From positions 3,077,001 through 3,141,000 of the forward strand of contig LR746273.1 in the NCBI GenBank assembly GCA_902729315.2: a DNA stretch of 64,000 nucleotides, read 5' to 3'. Of this stretch, positions 52,100-64,000 are shown in pieces. The DNA is from Spirodela intermedia (taxonomy: Eukaryota; Streptophyta; Magnoliopsida; Alismatales; Araceae). Positions within the stretch are counted from its first letter, which is position 1. Each line of letters begins with the position of its first letter. A model generated the notes under the pieces. It saw only the letters and a list, made by a program, of their open reading frames with translations. It searched no databases and was not told the DNA's origin. Made by a program: the position numbers and the translations under genes.

Positions 52100-53761
52100 C
52101 TAATCTTGAAAGTCTTGAAGAACTTGCGGACCACCCATGAGGTTCCTGTAGGGCGGGTTCTGGGTGTCCCCCTCCAAGATGGAGAATTGCACCGGCTGGC
52201 AACCCTCCATGGGCGTCTCCTTGGAGAAGAAGAGGCTGTTTTGGGATCCGGGGGAGAAGCAGAGGCTCACTCCTCCTCCATTGTGCTGCTGGAGGCCCAG
52301 AGTCAACGACACGCCGTTGCCGAAACCCTGCTGGCTGCCGCACTCGCTGTAGGATGAGAAGTCAACGTCCACCAGGCCGAAGTTGTGGTCGGGCCGGGCC
52401 AGATGCTGTAATGGGTTGTACTGGCGTGGCGGAGGGCCGTAGAGGGGGTTCTTCCCGGACATGGCAGGATCGCCACGATCGGAGTTGTGACTGCTGTTGA
52501 CGACGGAGGAGAGGGAATCCTCGTCGCTGCCGCCAAGTTGCAACGGGCGAGAATTTTGCTCGTCTTGCAGCTGGAGGTGTTGGATCCCAAGAGCATTGGG
52601 GTTCTGAGATTGGCCCGTCTGGCTGGCTCCCTGTTGCACCATGTTCCCTCTTGAGGACTGGTTCTCCAGTTTCTCCTTCGTCTCCTCCAAGTACATCTCC
52701 TCCACCATGGGTTTCCACAGCCTTACTCGTGCGTTTATGAACCAGTTGCAGACCTGTGTGTACACCATCCGTGAGTTGAGGACGCATAATTCAGCTATTT
52801 TTGTTATCTGATGTATTTTAGAGACTGGAGTCGTACAAGGTAACTAAATCATGAAATCGAAGACGTGTCAATAATTTGAACGAAATGGTTTCGTGGGTCC
52901 TCTGCAATGAAACTAGGATTTATTTACGGTGTTGGGGCGTAGTTGTAAGATCATAATGGTGAGATAGGGACGTGCCTGGCTCCGGGAGAGTCCCGTCTGC
53001 CTGGCCAAGATGTGCTTATCGACGTCGCTTGGGTACCTGCCACCAGATAGTATGATTAATTTTGTTAGTTCAAGATCTCAAAATGTCATGCATTTTAATC
53101 CTTGAGAGCGATAACTCAAAATGGAATGAGCATTTCAAAACCCAGCAACGAAATGAAGATGCATTTTAACAATTATGAACATAGTAGATTAAAACATAAG
53201 ATTACTAAGCTAAATGATGGGACTTCTGTAAAACTGGGCAAAAACCCAGATAAAGGCAGGGTGGATATCAGTGAGAAAAAGTTCTTCATTAAAACCCAGA
53301 AATAAATGAGTGTAAATCGATAAAAAATGGGAAACGGTGAGATGAATGCATCAGGTAACAATTGTATATGATGGTGTCTCGGTGAAGATTTCTAAAGCTG
53401 ACGCATATGGGAATAGTGGAGCGGTGGGTGCTTGAATACGACTGATAAACAAACGCTCCACAATCAAATCACATCACTTCTTTCCCTTTCACCACCCCTT
53501 TCTTCTTCTCAGTTGTCTTTTCCTCGGCCATCTCTCATAATGGAAAGATGTTTCATTTCTTTCAGGGCCCATTCTACTAGGGATCAATTGTTCTCTCCTA
53601 AAAGATGCCTGATCCAACAATTGAGGTCTAGTTCAGGCAAACTACTGTGTTAAGGTTCTGATGAAAGTCCCATCTATTGGCTGTTTCTCTGAGTCAGCAG
53701 AGTGATTCAATACTGATGTGTGTCTGTGGGAGAGAGAGACAAAGAGATAAAAAAGAGAGGT

Positions 53762-53808
<47 letters not shown>

Positions 53809-54110
53809 AAGGGGAGATACGATATATATAAGGAGAGAGAGCGCGCGCGCACGGGAGAGAGAGATAGATAGAAAGGAGAGATACGATATATATAGAGAGA
53901 GCGCGCTCGCGCGCGAGAGAGAGAGAGATCAAAAGTCAATATCTTGATGTTGAATAAGTCATTGAATTCGAGAGGGGGGGAAAAGGAGGGTTTTAGAAGT
54001 CTGGTTCTGAGGTTGTTTCTTTGATCGGAACAGTAGTGTCTGTGTTTGCGAGAGAGAAAGAGAGCGCGAGAGAGTGAGGGAGGGAGAGAGAGATAGAGAG
54101 AGCAATAGAG

Positions 54111-54149
<39 letters not shown>

Positions 54150-55792
54150 AGCGTGTGTGTGTGAGAGAGAGAGAGAGAAGAGAGAGAGAGAATTACGGAT
54201 GCAGGAAGTGTTCGAAGAGCCAAGCTCGGAGAACCGACACCGAGCGCTCGGGGAGGCCCCTCTGGGGACGCCAAGGATGGGGCTCCATCGCACCGGACTG
54301 CTGGAACGCCTTCTGCTGGCGGAGGTGATGATCGAGCAACCGTAGCCGTGGGGTCTCTCCTCTGCTGGCTCCCGGTGCAACGGCATCCTTATCTCCCGTT
54401 GCCTTCTTTATCTCCTTCATCTGCCCCGCTATCCCATCCCTTAGGCACCTGAAATGCCTAGACATGGCCTTCATCGCCAGCGTTGAGTAGACTTTGGCGG
54501 CGCCTTCTCCAGCCGCCACCTCGAAACCCGATACCACTGCCCTCATCTGTTCACAGTACCTCCTGTATCTCCTATCAAGCTGAAAGAGATCATAAGAAGA
54601 GAAAAATAGCAGCATAAATCGTAAAGTTTTGCGAGGACAAATAAACGTCTAGAATGCAGATAAACGAGTGCAGTGTGGGACTATTCCAATAGAATAATCT
54701 TAGATCAACGATAGGAGATTTTTACTCGTGGAAATCTAGGTTAACATGTGGACACGAAGTGTGGTGATTTTGCAGACAAACTTGGGTTTATCTGTGGAAG
54801 ATTCTGAGGGTTAGACTTGTAGGCACAGTTACAGCGGTGGGCAGAAAAGGAAACTGAAGCACAGTTGCCTTCTGTGGCCTTCGATATTTAATCTTGAAAC
54901 AGGCTGCTAGGGTTTTAGGTTTCCATGCCCGTCATGGCAATAGAGGTTTCCAAAAGTAAGTGGCAAGCCCCGAATTGTCGATCTGTCCCTGGCCGATCTC
55001 AGCACAGCATTAACGGCAGCTTCAAAAAATTTGAAGGCTGAATCAAGTAGAGATGAGTTCTCCCCGCTAATTGTGGACCAAATCATCAGTCCAAGTGATT
55101 AATTTTCTAAAGGAAGGGGAGGTTGGGAGGGAAGGGAGAGGAGAGCTGACCTCCTCCAGCATGGAAACCAGCTGAGTGTAGCGCCTCTTCAGCTCCGAAA
55201 TGTCCAGTGAGGACAGAGTCTGGTTCCACAGGCTGGAGGAAGTCGATGAGGCACCCTCCTCGCGGAGGCCAGTGGCTGCCTTTCTCTTGGGTTCACCGGC
55301 ATTTTTGCCCGCTCCGAGACTGCAGAGCTCATTCAGAAGCTCCTGGACGGGTTCCAAATACCTGGAGCTTCTCAGCTGGTGGTGCGGTGGCGGGAAGAAA
55401 TTTCCCTCCTGTACGAGTGGCTGACTGTGAAAGGCCATCGCTGGCCTAACGTCGGCGGACTTATTGAAAAGGGATAAGGAAAGACCCGGTCTTGGCTGGG
55501 CGACTCCGGCGCCGGGGAAGAGGCACCGTAGAGAGGAGTCATCCACTAGCTTGCCCACCTGCCAAGCCTCGTCTGGGGCGACCATTAGAGCTTCGCCCGA
55601 CGTTGGTGCAACAGTGAAGGGACCGTGCTGGTAGAATTCCCCGGGGGGGTGTGGGACGGCGGTTTTTGGAGAGTGTCTGCTGTCGATGAAGGGCCTCCAT
55701 CCTCCTGTGGGTACCCCACCGAGGTCCCTCAGCGAGATGCCCGCTTGCTGTGGAGTGAAAAGATTGTAACTTGGTTCGAATCCGGGTTGCAT
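52100..55792 (-). CDS. BEL1-like (BELL class) TALE homeodomain transcription factor
   Basis: Four exons on the minus strand: 55792-55151, 54579-54197, 53036-52976 and 52753-52100, giving 579 aa. An N-terminal ZIBEL-like RPGLSLSLF lies at 101-109. The SKY region starts [15 protein letters not shown] at 143, and the BELL region spans about 198-275 ([41 protein letters not shown]). The TALE homeodomain is about 316-378, with the three-residue PYP-type loop ([10 protein letters not shown]) and [14 protein letters not shown]-terminal ZIBEL motif reads [12 protein letters not shown]. These proteins bind DNA as heterodimers with KNOX partners in the nucleus and pattern meristems and organs. The tail ([10 protein letters not shown]) reminds me most of the SAW1/SAW2 (BLH2/BLH4) branch, a tentative placement. 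Exon 3 is the small 61-nt exon typical of BELL genes. Intron 3 starts with GC rather than GT. Confidence 0.93.
52754..52975 (-). other. GC-AG intron 3 of the BEL1-like gene
   Basis: Exon 3 ends SRSQ in CAG and the next exon begins VCNWF after ACACAG. The intron therefore starts GCACGT (GC at 52975-52974). The nearest GT, four bases downstream, would shift the homeodomain frame, so GC is the only donor that restores helix 3. The intron is 222 nt long. Confidence 0.8.
53766..54190. repeat. GA-rich region in intron 2 of the BEL1-like gene
   Basis: GA runs lie at 53766-53803, 54112-54145 and 54162-54190. A duplicated segment of about 66 bp near 53804-53935 repeats gagatacgatatatata followed by gagagagcgcgc. 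The tract ends about 7 bp from the donor of intron 2 (exon end 54197). Confidence 0.8.
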
Positions 55793-56000
55793 CTTGGAGC
55801 TGCTGGTGGAGTAGAAACCACGTGGGTGCTCTGGTGCTTCCGCGGCTGCTCAGGAGAGATGACAAAATGAGGACTTGGATGAGGGAATTGTTAGAGATAG
55901 AGGGTCGCTGAACCAACGGAAAGTGAGTACTGTGCTAACACTCCTACAGTCACATATACACAGGCAGAAGCGGATCGCTAGATAGATCGGTCTGGAGGGG

Positions 56001-56022
56001 AGAGAGAGAGAGAGAGAGAGAG
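56001..56022. repeat. (AG)n in the BEL1-like leader intron
   Basis: A short perfect AG run, CT on the sense strand, inside the leader intron at 55846-56494. Confidence 0.8.
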
Positions 56023-56416
56023 CTTGGACCAACATGTCCAAATACACATACAGACCTTAGGATAAGAGCGTGAGAGAGACGAGAATTATGCTAACAGATA
56101 TACGACAGATCGAGAGAAAAGGATAGGATCCGTAACTCAATTCCGACAACTTTTGGACTCGAGGCGCTAGAAGTAGAAATAAAGTGCCGTTAGAGGGAGG
56201 TGAGGATTGGGGTTTTGGGGGCGGCAAAGTCTCTTGTGCATGTTCCCCCTGCTCGCATCATAGAACTAGGGATAAGAAAAAGGAAAAACTTTCAATTTTT
56301 TTTTAATTTTTCTACCGTGGATCCCCTTAGTGTCGTGACGGAGGCAAGAGCAAGAAGAGAGATAAAAGAGACAGGCGAGGAACGGAGATAGGAAACAAGA
56401 GGGAGGGAGAGAGAAT

Positions 56417-56421
<5 letters not shown>

Positions 56422-56481
<60 letters not shown>
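56422..56481. repeat. (AG)n of about 60 bp next to the leader donor
   Basis: Pure AG on the plus strand, CT on the sense strand, beginning about 12 bp inside the leader intron donor of the BEL1-like gene. GAGA/CT tracts in plant homeobox genes are known targets of BPC (BASIC PENTACYSTEINE) proteins, so a regulatory role is plausible. Confidence 0.85.
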
Positions 56482-56482
<1 letters not shown>

Positions 56483-57768
56483 CTGACATCTTACCGGTTA
56501 AGGGAAGGGTTGGGGATTGTAAATGCCCTTTTTGATATGCGAGTCCCGGAAGCAGGCGACGCAGAAAAGGAAAGAGATGGGGTAGGTCTCTGCAATCTGC
56601 TGCAGCTGCTCACGCTTTTCTTGATGCTGCAGTTGCTCTTCCTGTTGACGCTGCCGTTCCTTCCTGATTCTTTGGGTCTGGATGGAGCTTTGTAACCGCT
56701 TCTCTACGAGGTGATCTGATGACAACGACGATGAATATAGGATTTTGGTTCTCTCATGTCTCTTTTTCTCTCTCTATCGATCTACTGGTTCTTCGTGGGG
56801 GAAAATAATTGTACAATTCTCTATTCGCTTGTAGGGAATATTAATACCCCGTGTCGGCGTTACTGGTGTACGAAGTACGAACCGGTAGTTTACTACTTTA
56901 TCTCATTAGATCTCCTTCCGGAACTCACATCAATACCTATTCCCCAACCTCTCTCTCTCTCTCTCTCTCTAAACCTTACAGCTGACGATATCAGAGAGAA
57001 TAAAAAACCCAGAAAATCATCGGATCGAAGAACGGCCTCTGAGGTGATGGTAGGTTCAGCCGCCGATGCTTGTTCTTTCCCCTGCGTGCATCTGGAAAGG
57101 CGAGAATTCCTTTAAAATCATATATCGTTCGCAGAAATAATAATTGGAAAGGGTGAGAGGTGGCTGAAGAGGCGTTGGAGGGACCCTAGATGGGAAGGAA
57201 GCGTGAGTCCCGGCATCCTCCGAACTCAAGTTTTATTACACAACTCCTTTTCAGACAGGATCCTGCTGTCTCTGCCCTGATCAGAACTCTTCAGAGAAAG
57301 GTTGGAGAGAGAGAGTTAGAGGGAGGGAGAGGGTGGGGACGGGGAGTGATGGGCTTACGGTTCCGAGGAGATCTGCGACCCGGCTGCGGCTACGCTAGTA
57401 CATCTGCTTCTCGCAGTACTCATGCACTCAGAGACTATGTAGAAGAGAGATGGGAAGAGAGAGAGAGATACTAGGAAGATTAGTTCTCAGGGAAGCCTAG
57501 CTAGACCCTGCCGGAGCCGCGTTCAGCAGCTGCAGCAGACCAGGAAAGGGAAGGGGGTTGAGAGGAGGGAGATGAGGCCGGGGAAGAGAAAGGAAGCCAC
57601 ACAGTGGGAGTCCCATGGGAGAGAGAGAAAGATAGAGCTCTCCCCCTCTGTCTAGAGCGATGGAGAGAGAATTAGATGCGCCTGGAAAATATTCCGAAAA
57701 TAGCGGCTGGAACCGACTGAGGGATCGGGTGGAGGCCTGGTCCCCTCAGGCCCCCTGACCAGTTCCCG

Positions 57769-57775
57769 TTTTATA
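57769..57775 (-). promoter_or_regulatory. TATA box of the BEL1-like gene
   Basis: TATAAAA on the minus strand, preceded by TTTCTT and followed about 30 bp on by GC-rich leader text. It is placed correctly for the inferred first leader exon starting near 57740. Confidence 0.5.
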
Positions 57776-57779
57776 AAGA

Positions 57780-60700
57780 AACAATACCGAGGAAGGAGCA
57801 GCAGAAGAACGACGGGGAAGGTGGGCCCGTCACCGCCAGCTGGGTCCCCCCATAATTCAGTCTTTTATTCATGCGGACATTTTTAGAATGATTTTCCTAT
57901 TGTAGGAGACGCGTCACCTCTTCGTCGTTGACACCTAAGGCTTTGTTTATTTTCTTTATTATATCGTTTTTAGTACGAATGGATCCTTGACAGTGCCTAA
58001 TTATGGATAATCCATTAGTTATAAACTATACCAATCGATCCATCAACTCCCAGCGCCCATTATCTGTCCAACAGCTGATCTTATTTTTCGTCCATTCAAT
58101 ATGGCTCTATAGTTGTATAATCTTTAAGTAATTTTAATTTCCCTTTCTTGAAACGATAGTCAAACTTCTAGTTAGCGCTGACTTCCGATACTTTTAGATA
58201 TTTCACGGAAATTGTTTTATATCTTGTTTTAAAAGAGTCTTCGGAAAAAATAGGATCATTAAATAAAGGCCCGGATAGTTTTTTTCTTCGAAACACCTTA
58301 TGTTTCCTTGAGGATATCAGGATTTAATATCTTTTGTCCAAGGTTAGAAATACCTAAAATTTTGATTATGTATGTATAACACGTTAGTTCTAATGTCTAG
58401 TTAATCCTAACAAGTTGATGATTAAAGCTCGAAGATTCTCGTTCGTGGGGTATTCACCGCGCATCAAGAACAGACCATTATCCTGATTCATGCCTGCAAG
58501 AGGTCCTCTGGGGGTGCTCTCCTCTATCTCTCAGCCTCTTCCTCAAGGTTCTGTGTACGTCACTGACTAGGCATATCCCCAGCTGGTCAAAGGTCCTTTG
58601 TAACAGGAAACAACTTTGGCCTTTTCATGTTTTTTGCCTACGGGGACGATCACATTCTTGGGTTGCAGGTTTGTCTAGTATTACCGAGTAGATGCGGTTT
58701 AGACCTTTGTTATTCCGTCTTTATAAAATATGCTACCAGCACATCCTTACTGATTTGCCTCTAGGAGAGACCCGTCGTTATGGGACGGAGATGGAGTGGG
58801 AATGCGATCATTAATAGAGAGAGACTCACGCTTTGGGAAGTTTAGTTTAGCGCGTATCAATTCAGACTAGTATATTGATATTTTCTTTGATCCAAAGGAA
58901 AAGTAAAATTACATGCTGCTTCTTCGGATTCCTCACCCAATCCTGATTAGTTTGCAATAAAGTCAATGGGACTGTAACGATTTCTGATTGGTTCAAACGG
59001 TGGGATACTCGACCAATCTCTCTCCCTCACAACAGCCATGATTCTCGGTGTATATTTTAACCCAATCGAGCTAACTTCATGATGCACACGTACAAGGAGG
59101 GAAGGAATATACACGTGCGGTCATCCACTTTGATAAAAAACATAGGCTGATGAGGGATAGTTCCTACTGATTGGTAGGGGCTTGATATAATTACAAATTA
59201 TCTATCAGAAATAAAAGTTTTGAAAGAAGAGGGCTGCCCAGTACATGCTGCAATTTCCATATCAAGTACAAGAAAGAATCTTGTGGGATCATCGCCGCGA
59301 AGTATGAATACCTTCTCAGCTTTCAACGTCATCCCTTTACAAATGGTAAATCTTGAATGCCGTAAAACTATCTCCACGGGCGCCACAATTATTTGAGAAA
59401 AGAAAGGAGAAGATAAAGTCAAAAGGAGTGATGCTTCCTTCATAAGGTGGAGAGAGAGAAAAAAAACCTCTCTTTTCCCTCAACCGATACGGCCTTTTCC
59501 TACGTCCTCATGAGTGGTCCTGTGGGAAATTATCATGGCAGCATTAACTACGTCATATATCATCATTAGATTCTGCATCTACCGTACCCCTCGTGGCCTC
59601 ATGTGGAGAGGAATCCGCGCAGAAGAAGTGGGGCGACCATTTCTCTCTAGCATTCAGAGGAGGTTAATTATAACCATGGAGAAAGAGGCAGCTGTTTATG
59701 GATCTTAATCATGTTCCCTTATTCCTAGGAAGTTTCCACAAGGGAAAGGCTATCCACACCAGTTGCACCCCTAGTTATTGCTCTTAATTGCTGCGTTTAG
59801 TTCTCCTCAAAGGGAAACCGTCCCATCGGAAGCTCCTTTATGTAGAGATCATAAGAAGATACGAATAAATTGTATTCCCATATACTTTATCGAACCCATG
59901 TTTATCAAGGTTCTCTGATAGAAAATTTACGAAGATGTTTTACTAATTTGCTAGCCCATTTCTTCTCCTCGCCCGTGTACGGCTTTGAGGGCTGGCACTT
60001 GAGTGCATGGGCAGGTGATGGCATATCCTCCACTTCTACGACATTAAATAAGATACCCAGTATGTCTCTCCTTGAATCGGTAGATGAAGATAAGAACGTA
60101 GGGTTTACGTGGTTGCCTTAACCGGTTTGTCGCCTGAGGTAACTCTTGTGTAGGAGATCTCTGTAGCCCCAGAAGAGGTCTTGAGAGAACCAGGTGACCT
60201 AGGGAAGCATCTACAAAGGAAACATGAGATAACCATAGACATCTTAGAAAATGAGAAAAAAAGCAACTGGATTATCTTGTTGAAGATACTTTATGGTGAG
60301 AATTTTACCGAATTGTCATAAACAGATGAGAAGGAGTTGGGACGGTTTCGTTCTTAGTTTCGTGGGGATTTTCCAAATCGAAGTTTATGTGGATGAGGTA
60401 AAAGGCTAGGGACGAATCCAGAATATGCATAACGGACTACCAAAGGATGATTTTGGGACTGTCTAAGCTCATCCATTCTAAGGAATGACTTGCTCGCTAC
60501 ACCCTAAATAGACACGTGGGATTCGCCACCTAACACCTCCAAGAGATGATCCTAGGCTCACTCGATCTACAATACCACTATATGGAGATGTCTACAAGAA
60601 ATAGATGAAGGAGATGGCGTTTGCTTGAAGAAACATCCATTCACAGATCTTCCAACATGAAAGATGGAAAAAGTTGTGGAAAACCTAAACAACACAGAAG

Positions 60701-62181
60701 TCGAGAGGATGCGTCAGGACATAAAGATGAATATAGACGAGAGAGAGAGAGAGACAAAAGAACCAGAGAAGGCGAGGGGGCAGAAGAGGTTTATAAATAT
60801 CTATACGGATAGAAAGCGTGTTAAGAAAAGAGGAGGGAGATAGGGGAGAGAGAGAGGGGAGAGAAGGAGAAAGGGGAGAGAAAGAGAGAGGGAGAGAGGG
60901 AGAGAGAGAGAAAGGGGGGAGAGAGAGAGAGAGAGAGGGAGGAGACAAAGGAACAGAATGTGGACTCTTCTCCGTTTACTATTCAAGAGTCTCCTCTCTC
61001 CAAGTGACGGTTCGGAGGGGCTTATCAGGTGGATCTAGCCTGGGACCCACAGAGATTCCGGGAAGTGGGACCCACCGTCAGAACTACGACGATGTGGGAG
61101 TTCCTCTCCCGCTGAATGCGCCCTCCCATCACTGCCAGCGGCGAAGGTGGAGGACGAAAGATGGAGACCCTCACACCGTCGTGTTCTCCCCCCCCCCGCC
61201 CTCAGTGGTCCAAAGGCACGCAAGAGGAACACGTGTGTTCATGAAGGGAGGCTGATGGCCCAGCCGACCATGGACCCGCGCACGGCACCGGAGATACGAA
61301 GGAGAAGAGAAGGGAAAGATTGTTTGAAATGTGCATCATGTTTATATTTGAATTTATTTCTGTCCCTCTCTAGGACGAAAGCGCACGTGTCAGCTTTGAG
61401 TTACACCCTTTAATTGCTCTTCGGGAGTAAGAAGCTAGCTTTTGCCCACATAGTCAACGAGGTAGGGCATGAAATGAAAATAAAAGAATATCTTTCGTTG
61501 GCATGACTTCAGCTTTCCATCGAAACATCTTATATGTTCAGAAATATTGGGTTTCAATTATCATCCACGGAAAAAACATTTTCATCGTTTCAAATTCCAA
61601 TAAGAAAATGACCCAAACATGGTTGAACACAGGAGTATTATATAAACTAACGTAAACTCACGTCATGGATGCTGTTGAGTTCTACGCCTCATGTAAATTT
61701 TAGATTTATTAATGGGAAATATGAGGAAAAAGTCAAAGACGAATGCATTGTAAAGAGTCTTGCCTTCTGCACAATGGTTGACCTCGTTGATTTCAAAAGC
61801 AATAAGGCCTCAGCGCTTTGATCATTCCTTTGCTTTGATGAAGACACCCAAGATAATGAATAACTATTTACGGGTAGACGGTACTTGAAAAGGGACGAAT
61901 AACATCAACAGTGGGGACCTAAATCAAGAGTGGACGCACATCAAACCATGACATCTCGTATCTAAGTACGAATGAGAATGAGTGAACACTATTAACGAAC
62001 GTTTAGATCATCTTCCTCCACGCCGTCAATTGGCCGCGTTCTTGTTGTTCCCTGCGCTGCAATAAACTTGATGGAAAGCAATTGCTCCAAAAGTAGAGGG
62101 AGCGTCGCCCATTGCTATGGGCTCCTTCACGAGCCCATCCATCACATGTTGTTGGAGACTTTCTCTTCCTCCCTTCATCTA

Positions 62182-62226
<45 letters not shown>

Positions 62227-64000
62227 CATTTATATATGCATATATTTTCTGTCGTACCGTCAATTGACCGAGGTTGAAAAGTCATTGTACATTTATAGGG
62301 CCTGCTGTCATTTGGAAAATGGAGTCGTCGAACGATATTTTATTGTGTAATTACTTTTTAACCAATCCATGGACAATCACAGCGTTACGTATCCGCAGCA
62401 GTCGATCTTTTTTCACCCTTTTTGAAAGAAGATACCCTCGCTCATGCTCTTCATGGAGGGAAGGCATGCAAGGTCGTCCTTCATGACCACGTCTTTAATA
62501 CCGTGTGAATCAAATGTGGAAAAATTAAAATGAATTTACCACCGGTGGAGCATGCGATATAATAAAATAATCCGTTTTTATTAATTAAGCAATTATTTTA
62601 ACGCATACGCGGACGATTGATGGATGATCATGTTGGTTTCGGAAATATACTCATGGTCTTCTTACCCCTTCCACGATGCTATTATCCATCAGAGCTGTGA
62701 GGACAGAGACAAGTCTGAAAACTATGAAGAAGTCACCGGCGTGTACGACGACCAGGAGTCCTTCCTAGGGGACGACTGATGCTATTCAATCAAAAGTGAG
62801 ATCCGTACGATTCTTGCGCGTTCAGAATTCCGAGTGCAACTGCGGCTGACGGCCTGCTCGTCACCTATCGACGGTCTTCTGAGTTCACAATAATAATATA
62901 CTGGACGATCCTCCTAACGGGCCCCGTCCCGACAAGAACGTCTGAATAGCGATGGAGATTTTGAAACCGACGAACACTCCAGAGGGAGAGGAGAAATTAG
63001 AGAGAGAGAGGAGGGGGGTGTGTTTCCGCATTTTAAAAGGCCCCAAGAGCCCCACGAGGGCACTCCTGGACAACCCGAGAGGCGTCATATCGTGCAGCGT
63101 ATCTCGAGACAAGATAAGATTGCCGACCTGAAATGAAAGAGCTTTGACAGTGGTTATTAAGGCGACCCGAGCGACTGATGTGAGATGCCACCCATACCGT
63201 CCACGTCGTGCAACAAGGAGTGGGCCTGCCGGGCCAAAAAAATCTGCATCTGGTGTCGAGACGTTTGCTGTGGCCTTTGACTAAGCTCCAGGAGGTTTTC
63301 CGGGGGGACGGGCGAGCAGGTTTCAGCCGTCCATGGCGTAGAGTTCTCCCTCTTCTCCCCCGATCTCTATCTTCCGATCTGTATCTTTATTTCGGGGGAG
63401 ATATAATCGAAGGATCTCCGCCGAAATGGTTTCGAGGTATCGTTGTAGGCTACTTTGTTCTGAACTACGGGACCAGAAAGGTTTCATGGCCCTTAGGGCC
63501 GAGGTTTCGCAGGTTGGAGAAACAGATAAGGTTTCGAAATTCAATGATTTTTATGCCGGGGGGTCTGTTAATGATAAATGATAGAAAAACATACCCATGA
63601 TGTCCCCTTTCTCCTTTTCTAACTTATACTCTAGTTCGCAAGCACCTGCGATTGATTGAAATGAGGAGATAAAAATAATCCAAGAATGTTCTAGGAGTGA
63701 ATTACCTTTTCACACTAAAAATCGCGACTTTCAAGGTGTATCTATTTCTAATTTATTAAACCAAATCGCGGAAACTACCGAACGGAGTGCGCTGGCAGTG
63801 AATACTAGAAGCTCCGGGAATAATCTTAGTCTGTGACGAACAAAACTGTTAAGCATCGATCAAAATTTTAGATCGGCAATTTTTAATCAAAATGCCTAAG
63901 AAGGGATTAAAAAAATAGTAGGGGACGAAAATTTGAAAGGCTTTCTAATCATGTAATTCCTTAGCATAGATTAATGGATAATTAAGCCTACTTTTAGTTA
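57780..64000. other. spacer upstream of the homeobox gene, no gene seen
   Basis: The first 1-2 kb presumably includes upstream regulatory sequence of the BEL1-like gene. Purine-rich tracts lie at about 60737-60755 and 60840-60946, and a (TC)n at 62188-62221. Frames such as 63208-63600 start at GTG and show no domain. Composition is less AT-rich than 27-50 kb, but no splice-consistent coding exon was recognised. Confidence 0.5.

Larger units (their letters stand above)
55793..57768 (-). other. multi-exon 5' leader of the BEL1-like gene (inferred)
   Basis: Just upstream of the ATG a strong acceptor (CCTGAGCAG, exon start 55845) pairs with a strong donor AACCG|GTAAGA (exon end 56495), defining a leader intron of about 650 nt. 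A second donor, GAACC|GTAAGC with exon end near 57358, suggests a first exon from about 57740. The middle exon might start near 56714 after CATCAG. In this reading a 75-codon frame at 56498-56725, which lacks an ATG, is leader sequence. No transcript evidence is available. Confidence 0.5.

Noticed and set aside
56498-56725. 75-codon Gln/Arg-rich minus frame upstream of the BEL1-like gene
   Set aside because: It starts at TTG, ends just before a leader splice donor and matches no family; better explained as 5' untranslated exon.
63208-63600. 130-codon plus frame near the right edge
   Set aside because: It starts at GTG, shows no recognisable domain, and has no splice or promoter support.
1-64000. 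CRISPR arrays, bacterial operons, rRNA genes, known plant microRNA precursors
   Set aside because: No regularly spaced repeats with unique spacers, no rRNA blocks, and no mature miRNA sequence I know was found by eye; all short-period repeats are microsatellites.

Overview
The window is nuclear DNA of a flowering plant. I infer a monocot, because two gene bodies (6.7-8.3 kb and 24.1-26.0 kb) are extremely GC-rich at third codon positions while the spacers are AT-rich, a contrast common in monocots. It is eukaryotic: genes are widely spaced, introns carry plant-type GT-AG borders, LTR-retrotransposon debris is present, and (GA/CT)n microsatellites are abundant. I see no bacterial operons, CRISPR arrays, rRNA or complete tRNA genes.

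Four protein-coding genes can be supported and assembled to base-level exon borders. (1) Minus strand, 6673-8298: an intronless DUF604/Fringe-like glycosyltransferase of 541 aa. (2) Plus strand, 12924-22701: a six-exon mitochondrial MscS-like mechanosensitive channel (MSL1 type, 540 aa), with an extra non-coding leader exon near 11.3 kb, two tiny uORFs and a possible 81-nt in-frame cassette exon. (3) Plus strand, 24111-25990: a two-exon BTB/POZ protein of the At1g63850 type (575 aa from the first ATG), preceded by an in-frame, coding-like stretch that has no ATG. (4) Minus strand, 52100-55792: a four-exon BEL1-like TALE homeodomain protein (579 aa) with SKY, BELL, homeodomain and both ZIBEL motifs, one GC-AG intron, and a multi-exon 5' leader running back to a TATA box near 57.77 kb.

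Layout: 1-6.3 kb is spacer with a short degenerate 38-bp tandem repeat, a possible minus-strand leader/promoter near 1.5-2.1 kb and long GA/TC tracts. 6.7-26 kb holds the first three genes; the first two are divergent (head to head). 26-31.8 kb is spacer. 31.8-47.3 kb is an island built from one LTR-retrotransposon family: at least five LTR copies or fragments in both orientations, one gag-bearing element whose pol is almost completely lost, and a palindromic junction. 47.4-48.4 kb looks like part of a second LTR family. 52-57.8 kb is the homeobox gene, and 57.8-64 kb is spacer without a supportable gene.

The genes do not form a pathway. The organelle channel and the glycosyltransferase are housekeeping-type genes, and the homeobox gene is a developmental regulator. 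I found no convincing novel multi-gene system. The most unusual items are the GC-AG intron in the homeobox gene, the possible cassette exon in the channel, the ATG-less coding-like extension of the BTB gene, and the pol-less gag element with its mixed-orientation LTRs.
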